Shown: one piece after another, positions 48,773-57,463 of the stretch
Layout of the letters: each line of letters starts with the position of its first letter
How positions within the stretch are numbered: the first letter of the stretch is position 1
From: Janthinobacterium sp. PAMC25594
GTDB taxonomy: Bacteria > Pseudomonadota > Gammaproteobacteria > Burkholderiales > Burkholderiaceae_D
Direction: 5' to 3'
NCBI RefSeq assembly: GCF_019443505.1
Contig: NZ_CP080377.1
Location: forward strand, 3,100,001 to 3,164,000
DNA length: 64,000 nucleotides
The notes under the pieces: model-generated
Database searches by the model: none
What the model was told of the DNA's origin: nothing
What the model saw: the letters and a program-made list of their open reading frames with translations, nothing else
Position numbers and translations under genes: made by a program

Positions 48773-48868
48773 GTAGGTCGGATTAGCGCTTGCGCGTAAT
48801 CCGACAACACCACCACCATTGCCAACAATGTTGTCGGATTACGGCCCTTTGGGCCTAATCCGACCTAC
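48773..48868. repeat. BIME-like pair of GTAG REP elements (copy 2)
   Basis: Left unit: GTAG 48773-48776, stem 48777-48785 with 48797-48805, inner GCGC/GCGC. Right unit: stem 48833-48841 with 48856-48864, inner GGCCC/GGGCC, then CTAC 48865-48868. The spacer shares GCCAACAATG with copy 1. It lies between the convergent SPW and EAL/HDOD genes and contains the stop codon of the latter. Confidence 0.87.
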
Positions 48869-50145
48869 AGCGCATACCTGACAACGTTATCGCTCCATTC
48901 GTAAGCGGCCATTTCCAGCTCCACCAGGTCGTCCGGCGACATGGCCAGGTCGCGCAGGGTCGGTACGATCTCGCCTTCCATGTCTTCGATGCGCTCGATG
49001 CATTCGGCCAGGCGCAGCAGGTCGCCGTAGAAGCCTTCGCGCGACAGCAGCGCTTCAGCCACTTCATCGATCACTTCGATCTGGCTGAGGATTTCCGACA
49101 TCGGCACGCCGAACAGGGTATCCATCAGGGACATGATGCCGACCGTAAAGGCGATATCGGCCGAATGGGCGTGGTTCGGTCGCAGTTTATGCGCGAGCAA
49201 TTCGAGCAAACGGCCGCGCGTGGTGGCCAGCATCAGCAGCGGCGTCATGCTATGGCCGCGCTTGCTTGGCTCCGCGTACAGCATGATTTGCAGCCAGCGC
49301 TGCAATTGGCGGCGGCCCAGCACGGTCACGGCCTGGCTCAGCGAATCGATGCGCTGGCGCGCACCCACGGCCGGTGTATTGACCAGGCGCAGCAAGTTCA
49401 GGGCCAGCGACACATCGCGCTTGATGGCGCGCTCGATATCCATGTTGTCGGCGTCGGACGTCACCAGTGTCATCAGTTCCATGACGGCCAGTTGCGACGG
49501 CGACAGCTTCTTGCCCGTCATGATGGCGGGCTTGGCGAAATAATAACCCTGGAAATAATCGAAGCCCAGGTCCAGGCCCGACTTGAATTCTTCGCGCGTC
49601 TCGACCTTTTCCGCCACCAGTTTCTTGCTTTCCTGCTTGAAACGGGGCGCCAGCGCCGCCAGCACTTTCGGGTCGACCGTGCTCATGTCCATCTTGACGT
49701 ATTGCACCAGCGGCAACAGTTCCTGCACTTGCGACGTGTCGGCCACCACGTTTTCCAGCGCGAAAGTAAAACCGTGGCCCACCAGTTCACTGATGCGCGC
49801 GCGCACTTCCGGCGTGACGGGCATCGATTCGACGATTTCCAGCACGACTTTTTCACGTGGCAGGAAAACGAAGATATCGCTCATGATCACGTCGGCATCG
49901 ACGTTGACGAAACCGAGCGCGTCGCCGATCACCTTTTCCATCCCCAGCTGGGATGCGTGGGCGATCACGGAAGCCGTGGCGGACAGGTCGCTGGTGATGT
50001 TGGCGGGACCGACCGGAGCGTTGCGGAATAGCAACTCATAGCCAAACAGGGCTTGATTGCGGTCAAGGATAGGTTGTCGACCCAGATAGAACTCGCGCAC
50101 GCGCAAGGGTTTCGGGGTGATGTCATTGCTGGAAATATCGATCAT
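48865..50145 (-). CDS. EAL/HDOD two-domain signalling protein (YuxH-like)
   Basis: 426 aa from MIDISSNDITPKPLR; in-frame sequence to 50259 lacks support. The N-terminal EAL-like half (about 15-210) opens YLGRQPILDRNQALFGYELLFR, where the EALLR motif reads YELLFR and downstream metal residues are altered, so phosphodiesterase activity is unlikely. The C-terminal HDOD half (about 215-420; SPSQLAVMELMTLV, LALNLLRLVNTPA) is non-catalytic. Such proteins relay c-di-GMP or motility signals through binding. The stop codon is supplied by REP copy 2. Confidence 0.88.
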   Translation of the reverse strand: MIDISSNDITPKPLRVREFYLGRQPILDRNQALFGYELLFRNAPVGPANITSDLSATASVIAHASQLGMEKVIGDALGFVNVDADVIMSDIFVFLPREKVVLEIVESMPVTPEVRARISELVGHGFTFALENVVADTSQVQELLPLVQYVKMDMSTVDPKVLAALAPRFKQESKKLVAEKVETREEFKSGLDLGFDYFQGYYFAKPAIMTGKKLSPSQLAVMELMTLVTSDADNMDIERAIKRDVSLALNLLRLVNTPAVGARQRIDSLSQAVTVLGRRQLQRWLQIMLYAEPSKRGHSMTPLLMLATTRGRLLELLAHKLRPNHAHSADIAFTVGIMSLMDTLFGVPMSEILSQIEVIDEVAEALLSREGFYGDLLRLAECIERIEDMEGEIVPTLRDLAMSPDDLVELEMAAYEWSDNVVRYAL

Positions 50146-50300
50146 TAAGTCTTCATCAATCAGGTCGAGTGACACCGGCCGCGCGGTGCCCGCATCAAGG
50201 TTCACTATTGACAATACTTTAGCTGAATTTCGCCCGCGCTGTGGGTATTTTGGCAGCAATCCGGCGTATTGTCGTCAACAAATTAGGCCGCTGGCGTGTC

Positions 50301-51062
50301 TTACACCATCCCGTCGACAAATAATTTCAATTCACCGGGCGCAAACGCCGTCCACTGCTCATTCGTCGTCAGCGGCTGGGTAACGATCACGGCCACGCGG
50401 TCCTGGGGCGTCGTCACCTGGGAAAAGTCCACGCTCAGGTCTTCATCGGAGAGTTTAGCAGTTGGAAACGGATGTTGTCGCACCAGATAGTGCAAGCTGG
50501 TCGAGCAATGGGCAAACAGCGCCTCGCCGCTCGACAGCATCATGTTGAAGGTGCCGTGGGCGGCGATGCTGGGCAACAATTCCGCCAGCGCGGCATGCAG
50601 TTGCGGCAAGGCCGGAGGAGCATCGCCAAAGCGCGCATGCAATTCCTGCAGCAGATAGCAGAAAGCCAGTTCGCTGTCCGTGCAGCCGACGGGGCGGTAA
50701 CTGCCCGTCAGCACGGGATGAAATTGTTTCAAATCGCCATTGTGGGCGAATACCCAGTAGCGGCCCCACAGTTCGCGCACGAACGGGTGGCAATTTTCCA
50801 GCGCCACCTGGCCTTGCGTGGCCTTGCGGATATGCGCGATGACATTGCGCGACTTGATCGGGTAGCGTTTGATCAGTTCGGCCACGGGCGAGGCGATGGC
50901 CGCCTGGTGGTCGACGAAATGGCGCACGCCGGCGCCCTCGAAAAAGGCGATGCCCCAGCCGTCATGGTGGGTATCGGTATGGCCGCCGCGCATGGCGAAG
51001 CCGGTAAAACTAAAGACAATGTCCGTGGGGACATTGCAATTCATTCCGAGAAGTTGGCACAT
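50301..51062 (-). CDS. Class II glutamine amidotransferase (YafJ-like)
   Basis: 253 aa from MCQLLGMNCNVPTD; after Met removal Cys2 is the N-terminal nucleophile of Ntn amidotransferases. GHTDTHHDGWGIAFF, VIAHIRKATQG, WVFAHNGDL and VGCTDSELAF are conserved glutaminase motifs. No synthase domain is attached, so the acceptor is unknown. In-frame codons up to 51095 would remove the nucleophile from the N-terminus. It is followed, 155 bp on, by the EAL/HDOD gene. Confidence 0.93.
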   Translation of the reverse strand: MCQLLGMNCNVPTDIVFSFTGFAMRGGHTDTHHDGWGIAFFEGAGVRHFVDHQAAIASPVAELIKRYPIKSRNVIAHIRKATQGQVALENCHPFVRELWGRYWVFAHNGDLKQFHPVLTGSYRPVGCTDSELAFCYLLQELHARFGDAPPALPQLHAALAELLPSIAAHGTFNMMLSSGEALFAHCSTSLHYLVRQHPFPTAKLSDEDLSVDFSQVTTPQDRVAVIVTQPLTTNEQWTAFAPGELKLFVDGMV

Positions 51063-51139
51063 GGTCTGTTTGCAGCTGGATAACACGGCCACCATACCAT
51101 GCCGCCCGGCGGATTGGTATGGTGACGATAGCCACCACC

Positions 51140-51397
51140 CTAGTGCAACAGGACTGGCTGGCTCATGAGGGAATCGTAGCTGCCCAAAAATTCATCGATC
51201 TCTTCCATGCTGGGTTCGCTGGCGATCAATTCCGTCACGTCGCGGCGGAAGTTTTGCGCAAGGATGCCGGCGATAAACGTCTCGCGTTTGCAGCCCTTGT
51301 CGACGATTTCATAGCCGCCAAAGCGCAGGGCTTCCAGGTCGACGTCGGCGCCGAATTCCACGACGCTGTATTGTTCGCTGTTATAGATCAGATTCAT
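51140..51397 (-). CDS. DUF3567 family protein
   Basis: 85 aa from MNLIYNSEQYSVVEF, with GAAGGA upstream; the codon at 51415 is less likely. GGYEIVDKGCKRETFIAG and PSMEEIDEFLGSYDSLMSQPVLLH match a small betaproteobacterial family of unknown function. Cytoplasmic by prediction. It stands alone between the amidotransferase and the CobW-like gene. Confidence 0.87.
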   Translation of the reverse strand: MNLIYNSEQYSVVEFGADVDLEALRFGGYEIVDKGCKRETFIAGILAQNFRRDVTELIASEPSMEEIDEFLGSYDSLMSQPVLLH

Positions 51398-51548
51398 TTT
51401 GCATCCTTCGCTCAAGTAGGAGAGCCTCCTGCGGTTTCAGAACAGAGGTGGGGCTGATACGGCGCCATTTCAAGCGCCATGCCACCCGGCGGGCTACAGA
51501 GTTGTAACGAGATGCAAAGGCAAGTGCGGCAATTCCATCAGGAAATCG

Positions 51549-51950
51549 TCAAGAAAGCACGATGTCGGCTTGCAGCGCCAGCAGGACGTCGTAGGGACTG
51601 GCAGTGAGCCAGGCGCGCAATTGTTCGATGTGCGTGGCATCGGCCAGGCTGATGAACAAGCGCGCGGGAGGATGGCGCAGCAGACGATTCAATGTTACAC
51701 GCAATACGAGATTGCCGCTGCAGCACAGGCAACCGGGCGCGATGCGCAACAGTTGCAATGGAAATGGTGGAGAAGGGGAAACTTGCCCGGCCAGGTCGGC
51801 CAGGATGGCGTTGCCGTCAGCCAATCCCTCAAGGATCACGGCGGCCGGCTCGTCCAGCGCCAAGGCTTGCGCGATGGAGGCCTCGCGCCCGGCGGCGCGT
51901 CCACCGCTGACAAGGGTCAGCGGCGTCGGACGCCGCACGGCTGCCGTCAC
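51549..51950 (-). CDS. CobW-like protein lacking a P-loop
   Basis: 133 aa, GTG start overlapping the regulator's stop (GTGA). The C-terminal half matches the COG0523/CobW core around the CxCC metal motif: IAPGCLCCSGNLVLRVTLNRLL followed by RLFISLADATHIEQLRAWL. The N-terminus keeps the strand before the P-loop (LTLVSGGRAAGREASI) but not GxxGxGKT, and the G-domain and C-terminal domain are absent. It ends the rsmB-DUF4390-ntrY-ntrX-like series. Either a reduced metal-binding adaptor or a decaying gene. Confidence 0.75.
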   Translation of the reverse strand: MTAAVRRPTPLTLVSGGRAAGREASIAQALALDEPAAVILEGLADGNAILADLAGQVSPSPPFPLQLLRIAPGCLCCSGNLVLRVTLNRLLRHPPARLFISLADATHIEQLRAWLTASPYDVLLALQADIVLS

Positions 51951-52666
51951 AGGCTTTTCTTGGCCAGCTTGCCCGGTTCGACGCCCAACTGTTTCAGCTT
52001 GCGGTACAAATGGGTACGTTCCAGGCCTGTTTTTTCCGCCACGCGGGTCATGCTGCCGCCTTCGCGGCCCAGGTGGTGTTCGAAATACATGCGCTCGAAC
52101 GCGTCGCGCGCCTCGCGTAACGGCAAATCGAACGACAGGTTATAGCCATGGCCTTCAGCCACCGCCGGTACGGCGATGCCTGGGCGCACCATCAGCTGTT
52201 GCGGCGCACTGCCGCCAAAACTGGGCACGGGATGGCTGCTTTCTTCGGCCACCACGGGTGCCATGGGACGCGGCGCCACGCTCGGCGCGCGCACGGTTTC
52301 CTGTGCCCGCGTCAAGCCTTGCTGGACTGCTTTCAGCAGTTTTTGCAGAGCAATCGGTTTTTCCAGGAAATTCATGGCACCGATGCGCGTCGCCTCGACC
52401 GCCGTATCGATGGTGGCGTGGCCCGACATCATGATCACCGGCATGGTCAGCAAGCCGTCACGCTGCCATTCCTTGAGCAGGGTCACGCCATCGGTGTCGG
52501 GCATCCAGATATCCAGCAATACCAGATCCGGCGCACCGGCGGCACGCGCTTCACGCGCCTGCTGCGCATTTTCGGCCAGCTGGATAGCATGTCCTTCGTC
52601 GCCCAGAATTTCCGAGAGCAACTCACGGATACCCATTTCATCATCCACTACGAGTATGTTTGCCAT
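51947..52666 (-). CDS. NtrX-like response regulator without AAA+ domain
   Basis: 239 aa from MANILVVDDEMGIRELL. Receiver domain 1-120 with phospho-acceptor D52 (LLDIWMPDTDG) and MMSGHATIDTAV. A Pro/Ala/Val-rich linker (about 125-185) follows, then a Fis-type helix-turn-helix at the end (GGSMTRVAEKTGLERTHLYRKLKQLG). The sigma-54 AAA+ module of standard NtrX is missing, giving a RegA/PrrA-like layout. It lies 98 bp downstream of the NtrY-like kinase, its probable partner. Confidence 0.9.
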   Translation of the reverse strand: MANILVVDDEMGIRELLSEILGDEGHAIQLAENAQQAREARAAGAPDLVLLDIWMPDTDGVTLLKEWQRDGLLTMPVIMMSGHATIDTAVEATRIGAMNFLEKPIALQKLLKAVQQGLTRAQETVRAPSVAPRPMAPVVAEESSHPVPSFGGSAPQQLMVRPGIAVPAVAEGHGYNLSFDLPLREARDAFERMYFEHHLGREGGSMTRVAEKTGLERTHLYRKLKQLGVEPGKLAKKSL

Positions 52667-52764
52667 TCGTGTCTTGCCTTCCTCATTTCGCCGGCCCTCG
52701 CGCACAAGATGCACACGGCGGACAGCTATGATTTTATTAGTGTTTTAAATACTAAACCAGACCC

Positions 52765-55062
52765 TCACGCCAGGAAATCCTGGGCAGGAGTGTCGGGAGC
52801 TAACTTTAACAGCAAAATGACCACCGAAGCGCCATTGCCGTCGACCCGGTTCTCGATATCGATGCGTCCACCATGTTCATCGATAATTTTCTTGACCATC
52901 GCCAGGCCCAATCCCGTGCCGCGCGCCTTCGAGGTCACATAGGGTTCGAAGGCGCGCGCCAGGATTTTTGGCGCGAAACCAGGGCCATTGTCGGTGATGG
53001 CCAGCCGCACGGCGATATTCACGCCGCCGTCCGCACTGCGATAATGAATTGCTTCCGTCCTTACGTCAATCCGCGGATGCGGCGAGTCCGGCGGCAGGTC
53101 GGCCATGGCGTCCTGCGCGTTCTGCAGCAAGTTATGGATCACCTGGCGCAACTGGGTCGGATCGCCCATCACCATCGGCAAATTCGGCGCCAGTTGCGGG
53201 TGGATGATGTCGCCATCATCGCCGCGCAGGTACAGGTTCAGGATCTCTTCGATCAGTTCGTTCAGGCGCAACGGCGTGAGCACGGCCGGCGGCGTGCGCG
53301 CATAGTCGCGGAAGTCATCGACCATGCGCTTCATCGCATCGACCTGCTTGACGATGGTGGTGGTGGCGCGGTTGAGCAAGTCCGCATCGGGCTGCTCCAG
53401 CTTGCCTTCGAGCTTCATCTGCAGGCGTTCGGCCGACAGCTGGATGGGCGTGAGCGGATTCTTGATTTCATGCGCCAGGCGGCGCGCCACCTCGCCCCAG
53501 GCGATCGAGCGCTGTGCAGAAATCACGTCGGAAATATCATCGAAGACGACGATGTAGCCGCTGCCGGACTCCAGCGGCAAGCGCGAACCGCGCGCCAGCA
53601 GGGTGATGTCATGCTCGTCGGCACTGCTACCCAGGCGGCGCGGAATCTCGATCTGGCGCTGCCAGTGCAGGCGCTGCTGGTTGCGGCCCGACGCCGATTG
53701 TGCGCTTTGCGCCGTGAAGGCGCTGATGATGGCGCCGCCAAACTCTTCCATTCCAGCAATATGCGCCAGCGGCTGCCCCACGATGCTCATGCCCGAATGC
53801 TGCAAGATGCGCTCGACCGATTCATTGCACGTCACCAGCTTGAAATCGCCGTCGAGCACCATCACGCCGGCCGACATGTTCGCCAGCACCGATTCCAGGT
53901 GGGCCTTGGCGTTTTGCAGCGCGGCACGGTTGCTTTCCACGGCCGTGCGCGCATCGAGCAACTGGCGCGTCATGATATTGAACGACTGCGTCAGGGTACC
54001 CAGTTCATCCTTGGTGGCGACGATGGGGCGCGGCGACAGGTCGCCCTCGGCCACGGCGCGCGTGCCTTCCGCCAGCAGCAGCAGGGGCTGGGCCAGGTTG
54101 CCCGCAATCAGGAAAGCGCTGCCGATGGCGCCAAAGATGGCCAGCAGCAAGGTCAAGGTGAGGATTTCCATGTACATCTTGCGCAAGCCCACGCGCGCGA
54201 CGAAACGTTCCTTGTATTCGCTGTAGGCGGCCCGCAGCACCTCGCCGTTCGTCGCCAGCTTGGGCGGCGCCGATTGCAGCAATTGCAGGTAGCGGGGCGA
54301 GACGGAGGGTCCGGGTACGGGCACCAGCACGCGCAAACGCAGGCTGGTCGCCGTTTCCAGCGACGCCGGCGTGCCCGCACGGAAACCACCACCGCCCGAC
54401 TCCGCGCCATCATCGTGCAACTCTTGCCCCCCTTCGGCGTAAGCATAGCCGGCCGGAGAGGCGGCCTGCACCAGCATGGCCGGCGTGGGCAAGTCAGCCG
54501 CGCTGTGTGGTCCGGCGCTGGCCAGCAGCACGCCGTCGCCGCTGACAACCATGACATTTTGCATGCCTTCTTCGCGCAGCAGGCTGGTCAGCACGGCCGG
54601 ACCCGCCGCCGGATCGGTGCCCAGTTCCGCGACCACCTTGTGCCCCCGGTGGTCCAGCTCGACCAGGGCCGCATCGAGGCCGGCGCGACCCAACTCAATC
54701 CCCGATTCCAGCGCCGCTTCGATCTTGACGTTGAACCAGGATTCGATGGAGTGGGAGACGAATTGTACAGAGACAAGAAAAATCACCAGGCCCGGCAGGA
54801 TGCCGACGGCGGCGAACAGCATCACCAAACGTGTCATCAGCTTGGAGCCGAACTTGCCGCTCTTGTAGCGCGCGTACAGGCGGCCCAGGGAAATGCCCAC
54901 CAGCGCCAGCAGGGCCACGGCCACGGCGGCGTTCAGGCCCAGCAGCCAGGTGTAATAGCGGTCGAAAAAACCGGAATTGTCGGAAGCCGACGCCAGCAGG
55001 AACAGCAGGATACTGACAATGCCGCCGCCCACCACCAGCAGATAGCGTAATGCTTGACTCAC
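52765..55062 (-). CDS. NtrY-like sensor histidine kinase
   Basis: 765 aa, GTG start overlapping the DUF4390 stop by one base. About four membrane helices: two near the N-terminus, one before a large periplasmic sensor region (about 110-300), and one after it (LTLTLLLAIFGAIGSAFLI). Then HAMP (about 325-375), PAS (about 385-500), and HisKA with phospho-acceptor His in RRLAHEIKNPLTPIQLSAER. HATPase: HNLLQNAQDAM, DNGPGF and GTGLGLAMVKK. It most likely phosphorylates the adjacent regulator. Confidence 0.93.
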   Translation of the reverse strand: MSQALRYLLVVGGGIVSILLFLLASASDNSGFFDRYYTWLLGLNAAVAVALLALVGISLGRLYARYKSGKFGSKLMTRLVMLFAAVGILPGLVIFLVSVQFVSHSIESWFNVKIEAALESGIELGRAGLDAALVELDHRGHKVVAELGTDPAAGPAVLTSLLREEGMQNVMVVSGDGVLLASAGPHSAADLPTPAMLVQAASPAGYAYAEGGQELHDDGAESGGGGFRAGTPASLETATSLRLRVLVPVPGPSVSPRYLQLLQSAPPKLATNGEVLRAAYSEYKERFVARVGLRKMYMEILTLTLLLAIFGAIGSAFLIAGNLAQPLLLLAEGTRAVAEGDLSPRPIVATKDELGTLTQSFNIMTRQLLDARTAVESNRAALQNAKAHLESVLANMSAGVMVLDGDFKLVTCNESVERILQHSGMSIVGQPLAHIAGMEEFGGAIISAFTAQSAQSASGRNQQRLHWQRQIEIPRRLGSSADEHDITLLARGSRLPLESGSGYIVVFDDISDVISAQRSIAWGEVARRLAHEIKNPLTPIQLSAERLQMKLEGKLEQPDADLLNRATTTIVKQVDAMKRMVDDFRDYARTPPAVLTPLRLNELIEEILNLYLRGDDGDIIHPQLAPNLPMVMGDPTQLRQVIHNLLQNAQDAMADLPPDSPHPRIDVRTEAIHYRSADGGVNIAVRLAITDNGPGFAPKILARAFEPYVTSKARGTGLGLAMVKKIIDEHGGRIDIENRVDGNGASVVILLLKLAPDTPAQDFLA

Positions 55063-55676
55063 TACTCCGCCGTATACAAGAAGGTTTTTTTATTCGAAGC
55101 CAGGCGCCAGTCGCTGTTATTGAAGGCATTCACCTGTATCGGCTTGGGCAGGTAGTCGCGGTCCATGCCCATGCGCAAGGTGACGTTATACGTCTGCCCG
55201 ACTTTCAGCGCGCCGCGCGGCGCCACCAGCCAGCGGCTGGGACGGCGGATCAGGAACAGCGCATCGTCGAGCGTGGGGAAGCTTTGCTGCAAGCCGCCGC
55301 CCGACACATGATACTGGCGCGTGAGCACGTTGTACGACAGCCGGCTGGTCTGGCGCGCCACGATGGCCTTTTCATCGAACCAGTACCAGCGGGGCCGGGT
55401 CAGTTCGATTTCTGTCGTGAAAAACAGGGGCACGCCATGCTGCACGGCATCATCGAGGTCGTGATTGAGATCAAAGGAGTAGGTGGCGGCCAGCTTGTAG
55501 CCCTCTTCGCTCGATTCGATGTAGGCGCGGGTGATCTCGACCATGTCGGCGGCTTGCGCGCGCGGCATGGTACATGCCAGCATCAGCAGCAGGGCCAGGA
55601 GTCGGAAGAGTCGTGTTGTCACAAGTGTGCCGGTGGTGTCCGTAGGAAAAGGTTCGACGACTCGCTCAAGCCGCAT
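55062..55676 (-). CDS. DUF4390 domain protein, exported
   Basis: 204 aa from the ATG at 55676, which overlaps the rsmB 3' end. A GTG at 55622 would give a shorter protein with a tidy signal peptide (RLFRLLALLLMLACTMPRAQA) and may be the real start; neither has a clear ribosome-binding site. DUF4390 features include TYSFDLNHDLDDAVQHGVPL and RYHVS/RQYHVSGGGL. The family is often found between rsmB and ntrY in betaproteobacteria; no function known. Confidence 0.82.
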   Translation of the reverse strand: MRLERVVEPFPTDTTGTLVTTRLFRLLALLLMLACTMPRAQAADMVEITRAYIESSEEGYKLAATYSFDLNHDLDDAVQHGVPLFFTTEIELTRPRWYWFDEKAIVARQTSRLSYNVLTRQYHVSGGGLQQSFPTLDDALFLIRRPSRWLVAPRGALKVGQTYNVTLRMGMDRDYLPKPIQVNAFNNSDWRLASNKKTFLYTAE

Positions 55677-57087
55677 TTTTTTGGAATAGCGCATAGAACA
55701 AACCGTCATGGTCCTGCTCCGCGCTACCAGTCGGCAACAGCTGGCCAGGCGCTGTCAATCGGGTCGCATTATTACGCATCGCAAATGCCGCCGCCTGTGC
55801 CTCGGACTCTTGCGGCCACAGTGAACATGTCACGAACAGCAATTTACCATCGGGGCGCAGCATCTGCCACAGGTTGTCCAGAATTTTGGAGGAAAGTGTT
55901 GCAAGTTGGAACGCGTCGCCCTTGCGGCGCAACCAGCGAATGTCGGGATGGCGACGCACGATGCCCGAGGCCGTGCACGGCACGTCGGCCAGGATGCGGT
56001 CGTACTGCTGGCCGTCCCACCATGCGCTCGATTGCGCATCCTGCGCCTTCAAGGTAGCGTCCAGGCCCAGGCGCTCAAGGTTTTCCGCGATGCGCGGCAA
56101 GCGTTTGGCGTCCGCATCGATGGCCGTCACGTGCACGTCGGCCAGTTCCAGGATGTGGCACGTCTTGCCGCCCGGCGCCGCGCAGGCGTCCAGCACGCGC
56201 ATGCCATCCTGCAAGTCCAGCAGCGGCGCGGCCAGTTGCGCACCAGCATCCTGCACGGAGACGACGCCCTGCTCGAAGCCTGGAATCAGCGCCACGCCGA
56301 TGGGCTTGTCCAGGCGTACGGCAAACGGTCCCACCTGGCGCGCGGCGATACCCGCTTCCTGCAACACGGCCAGATACGCTTCGACCGTACTCTTGCGGCG
56401 ATTCACGCGCAGGGTCAATGGCGGCACGGCATTGCCGGCGGTCAAAATGGCTTGCCAGTCGCGCGGATAAGCCAGGCGCAGCGAATCGATCCACCATTGC
56501 GGATAATTCCATTGCGCCAAAGGTTGCTGCAGGGCCGCTTCCAGCAAGGACTTGCGCTCGCGCAAGAAACGTCGCAACACGGCATTCACCATGCCCTTGG
56601 CATGCGCCAGGTCAGGGTGCGAGGTGGCCACCGTGACAGCCTGGTCGACCACCGTGAATTCTTCGTACGGCTGCTCGTCCGGCTCGGCCGACATCAGCGA
56701 CAGCGCGCAGCACAGCAGGGCGGCCAGCATCGGCGGCTCGGGCGCCTTCGACATCATCAGGCCGACCAGCGTTTCGCTGCGGCCCAGTTGGCGCATGGTA
56801 CGGTAGGAAATATCCTGGATGGCGCCGCGCGCCTGCGGGCTGGCGTTCGATTGTGCAAACACCTTGGCCAGCGCCTGCGGCAGGGCCGTTCCCGTGCGTA
56901 CTTGCGCCACGGCATTGGCAGCGCCCAGCAGGCAAAACGCCAGCGAGTCGGCGCGCAAATCGGGTTGGAAGCCTGGCTGCAAGACCGGTTTCAGGTCGGG
57001 ATGGTAGCTGGGACGCAATTTCGGTGCGGCAGGCGCCTGGCCTGGCGCCGGCTTGGTTTTCAATTTCAGCGTGGGGCGCTTGTTCAT
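55666..57087 (-). CDS. rsmB: 16S rRNA (cytosine-967-C5)-methyltransferase RsmB
   Basis: 473 aa from MNKRPTLKLKTKP; the open frame to 57321 is not RsmB. The NusB-like RNA-binding domain spans about 45-190. The methyltransferase has SAM motif DACAAPGGKTCH, ADVPCTASGIVRRHPDI with one catalytic Cys, and VTCSLWPQES with the other. A Pro/Lys-rich N-terminal extension of about 45 residues is longer than in E. coli (429 aa). First gene of the ntrYX-type operon. Confidence 0.95.
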   Translation of the reverse strand: MNKRPTLKLKTKPAPGQAPAAPKLRPSYHPDLKPVLQPGFQPDLRADSLAFCLLGAANAVAQVRTGTALPQALAKVFAQSNASPQARGAIQDISYRTMRQLGRSETLVGLMMSKAPEPPMLAALLCCALSLMSAEPDEQPYEEFTVVDQAVTVATSHPDLAHAKGMVNAVLRRFLRERKSLLEAALQQPLAQWNYPQWWIDSLRLAYPRDWQAILTAGNAVPPLTLRVNRRKSTVEAYLAVLQEAGIAARQVGPFAVRLDKPIGVALIPGFEQGVVSVQDAGAQLAAPLLDLQDGMRVLDACAAPGGKTCHILELADVHVTAIDADAKRLPRIAENLERLGLDATLKAQDAQSSAWWDGQQYDRILADVPCTASGIVRRHPDIRWLRRKGDAFQLATLSSKILDNLWQMLRPDGKLLFVTCSLWPQESEAQAAAFAMRNNATRLTAPGQLLPTGSAEQDHDGLFYALFQKNAA

Positions 57088-57463
57088 AGTTATCCGGTGT
57101 GGCTGCGCGCGGTGGGCTGCATGGTGGCAAAGTCGCGGCCGCGCGTTATCAATAAAGGGTCGATTGTAGCGTTTGTGGCGCTCTCTGGCCCAAGCGATTG
57201 CAGCGATACATGTAAATTGCGGCAAAAAACTGCATATATACAAGCAGAATGCGCCATGCTGATGTTTTCGCACACCAACATGGGCATGTTGTCCTGATAA
57301 TATCGTGAAATGCGCCGGCACGGGGACCTTGCCGGCAAGCGTATTGTTCCCGCCGGCAAACCAGTATAATTGACGCAGTCTGGGCGGCTTGGGTACTTGC
57401 CGTCCGTTTTGCTTTTTGATTCATTCTATTCATTCTTAACGCGGTTCCACCGCCATCCTGCTC
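57088..57463. promoter_or_regulatory. Divergent region, rsmB / argS
   Basis: 376 bp with no credible gene. Plus strand: TATAAT at 57365-57370 is a good -10 for argS, with TTGTTC or TATTGT about 15-17 bp upstream as a weak -35. A perfect 7-bp dyad CAACATG-GG-CATGTTG lies at 57276-57291, a possible operator. A GCCGGC-rich inverted repeat is near 57315-57335. Confidence 0.5.

Noticed and set aside
52873..55050. 725-codon open frame on the plus strand opposite ntrY
   Set aside because: Antisense shadow with no recognisable domain; the ntrY-like kinase motifs fill the other strand.
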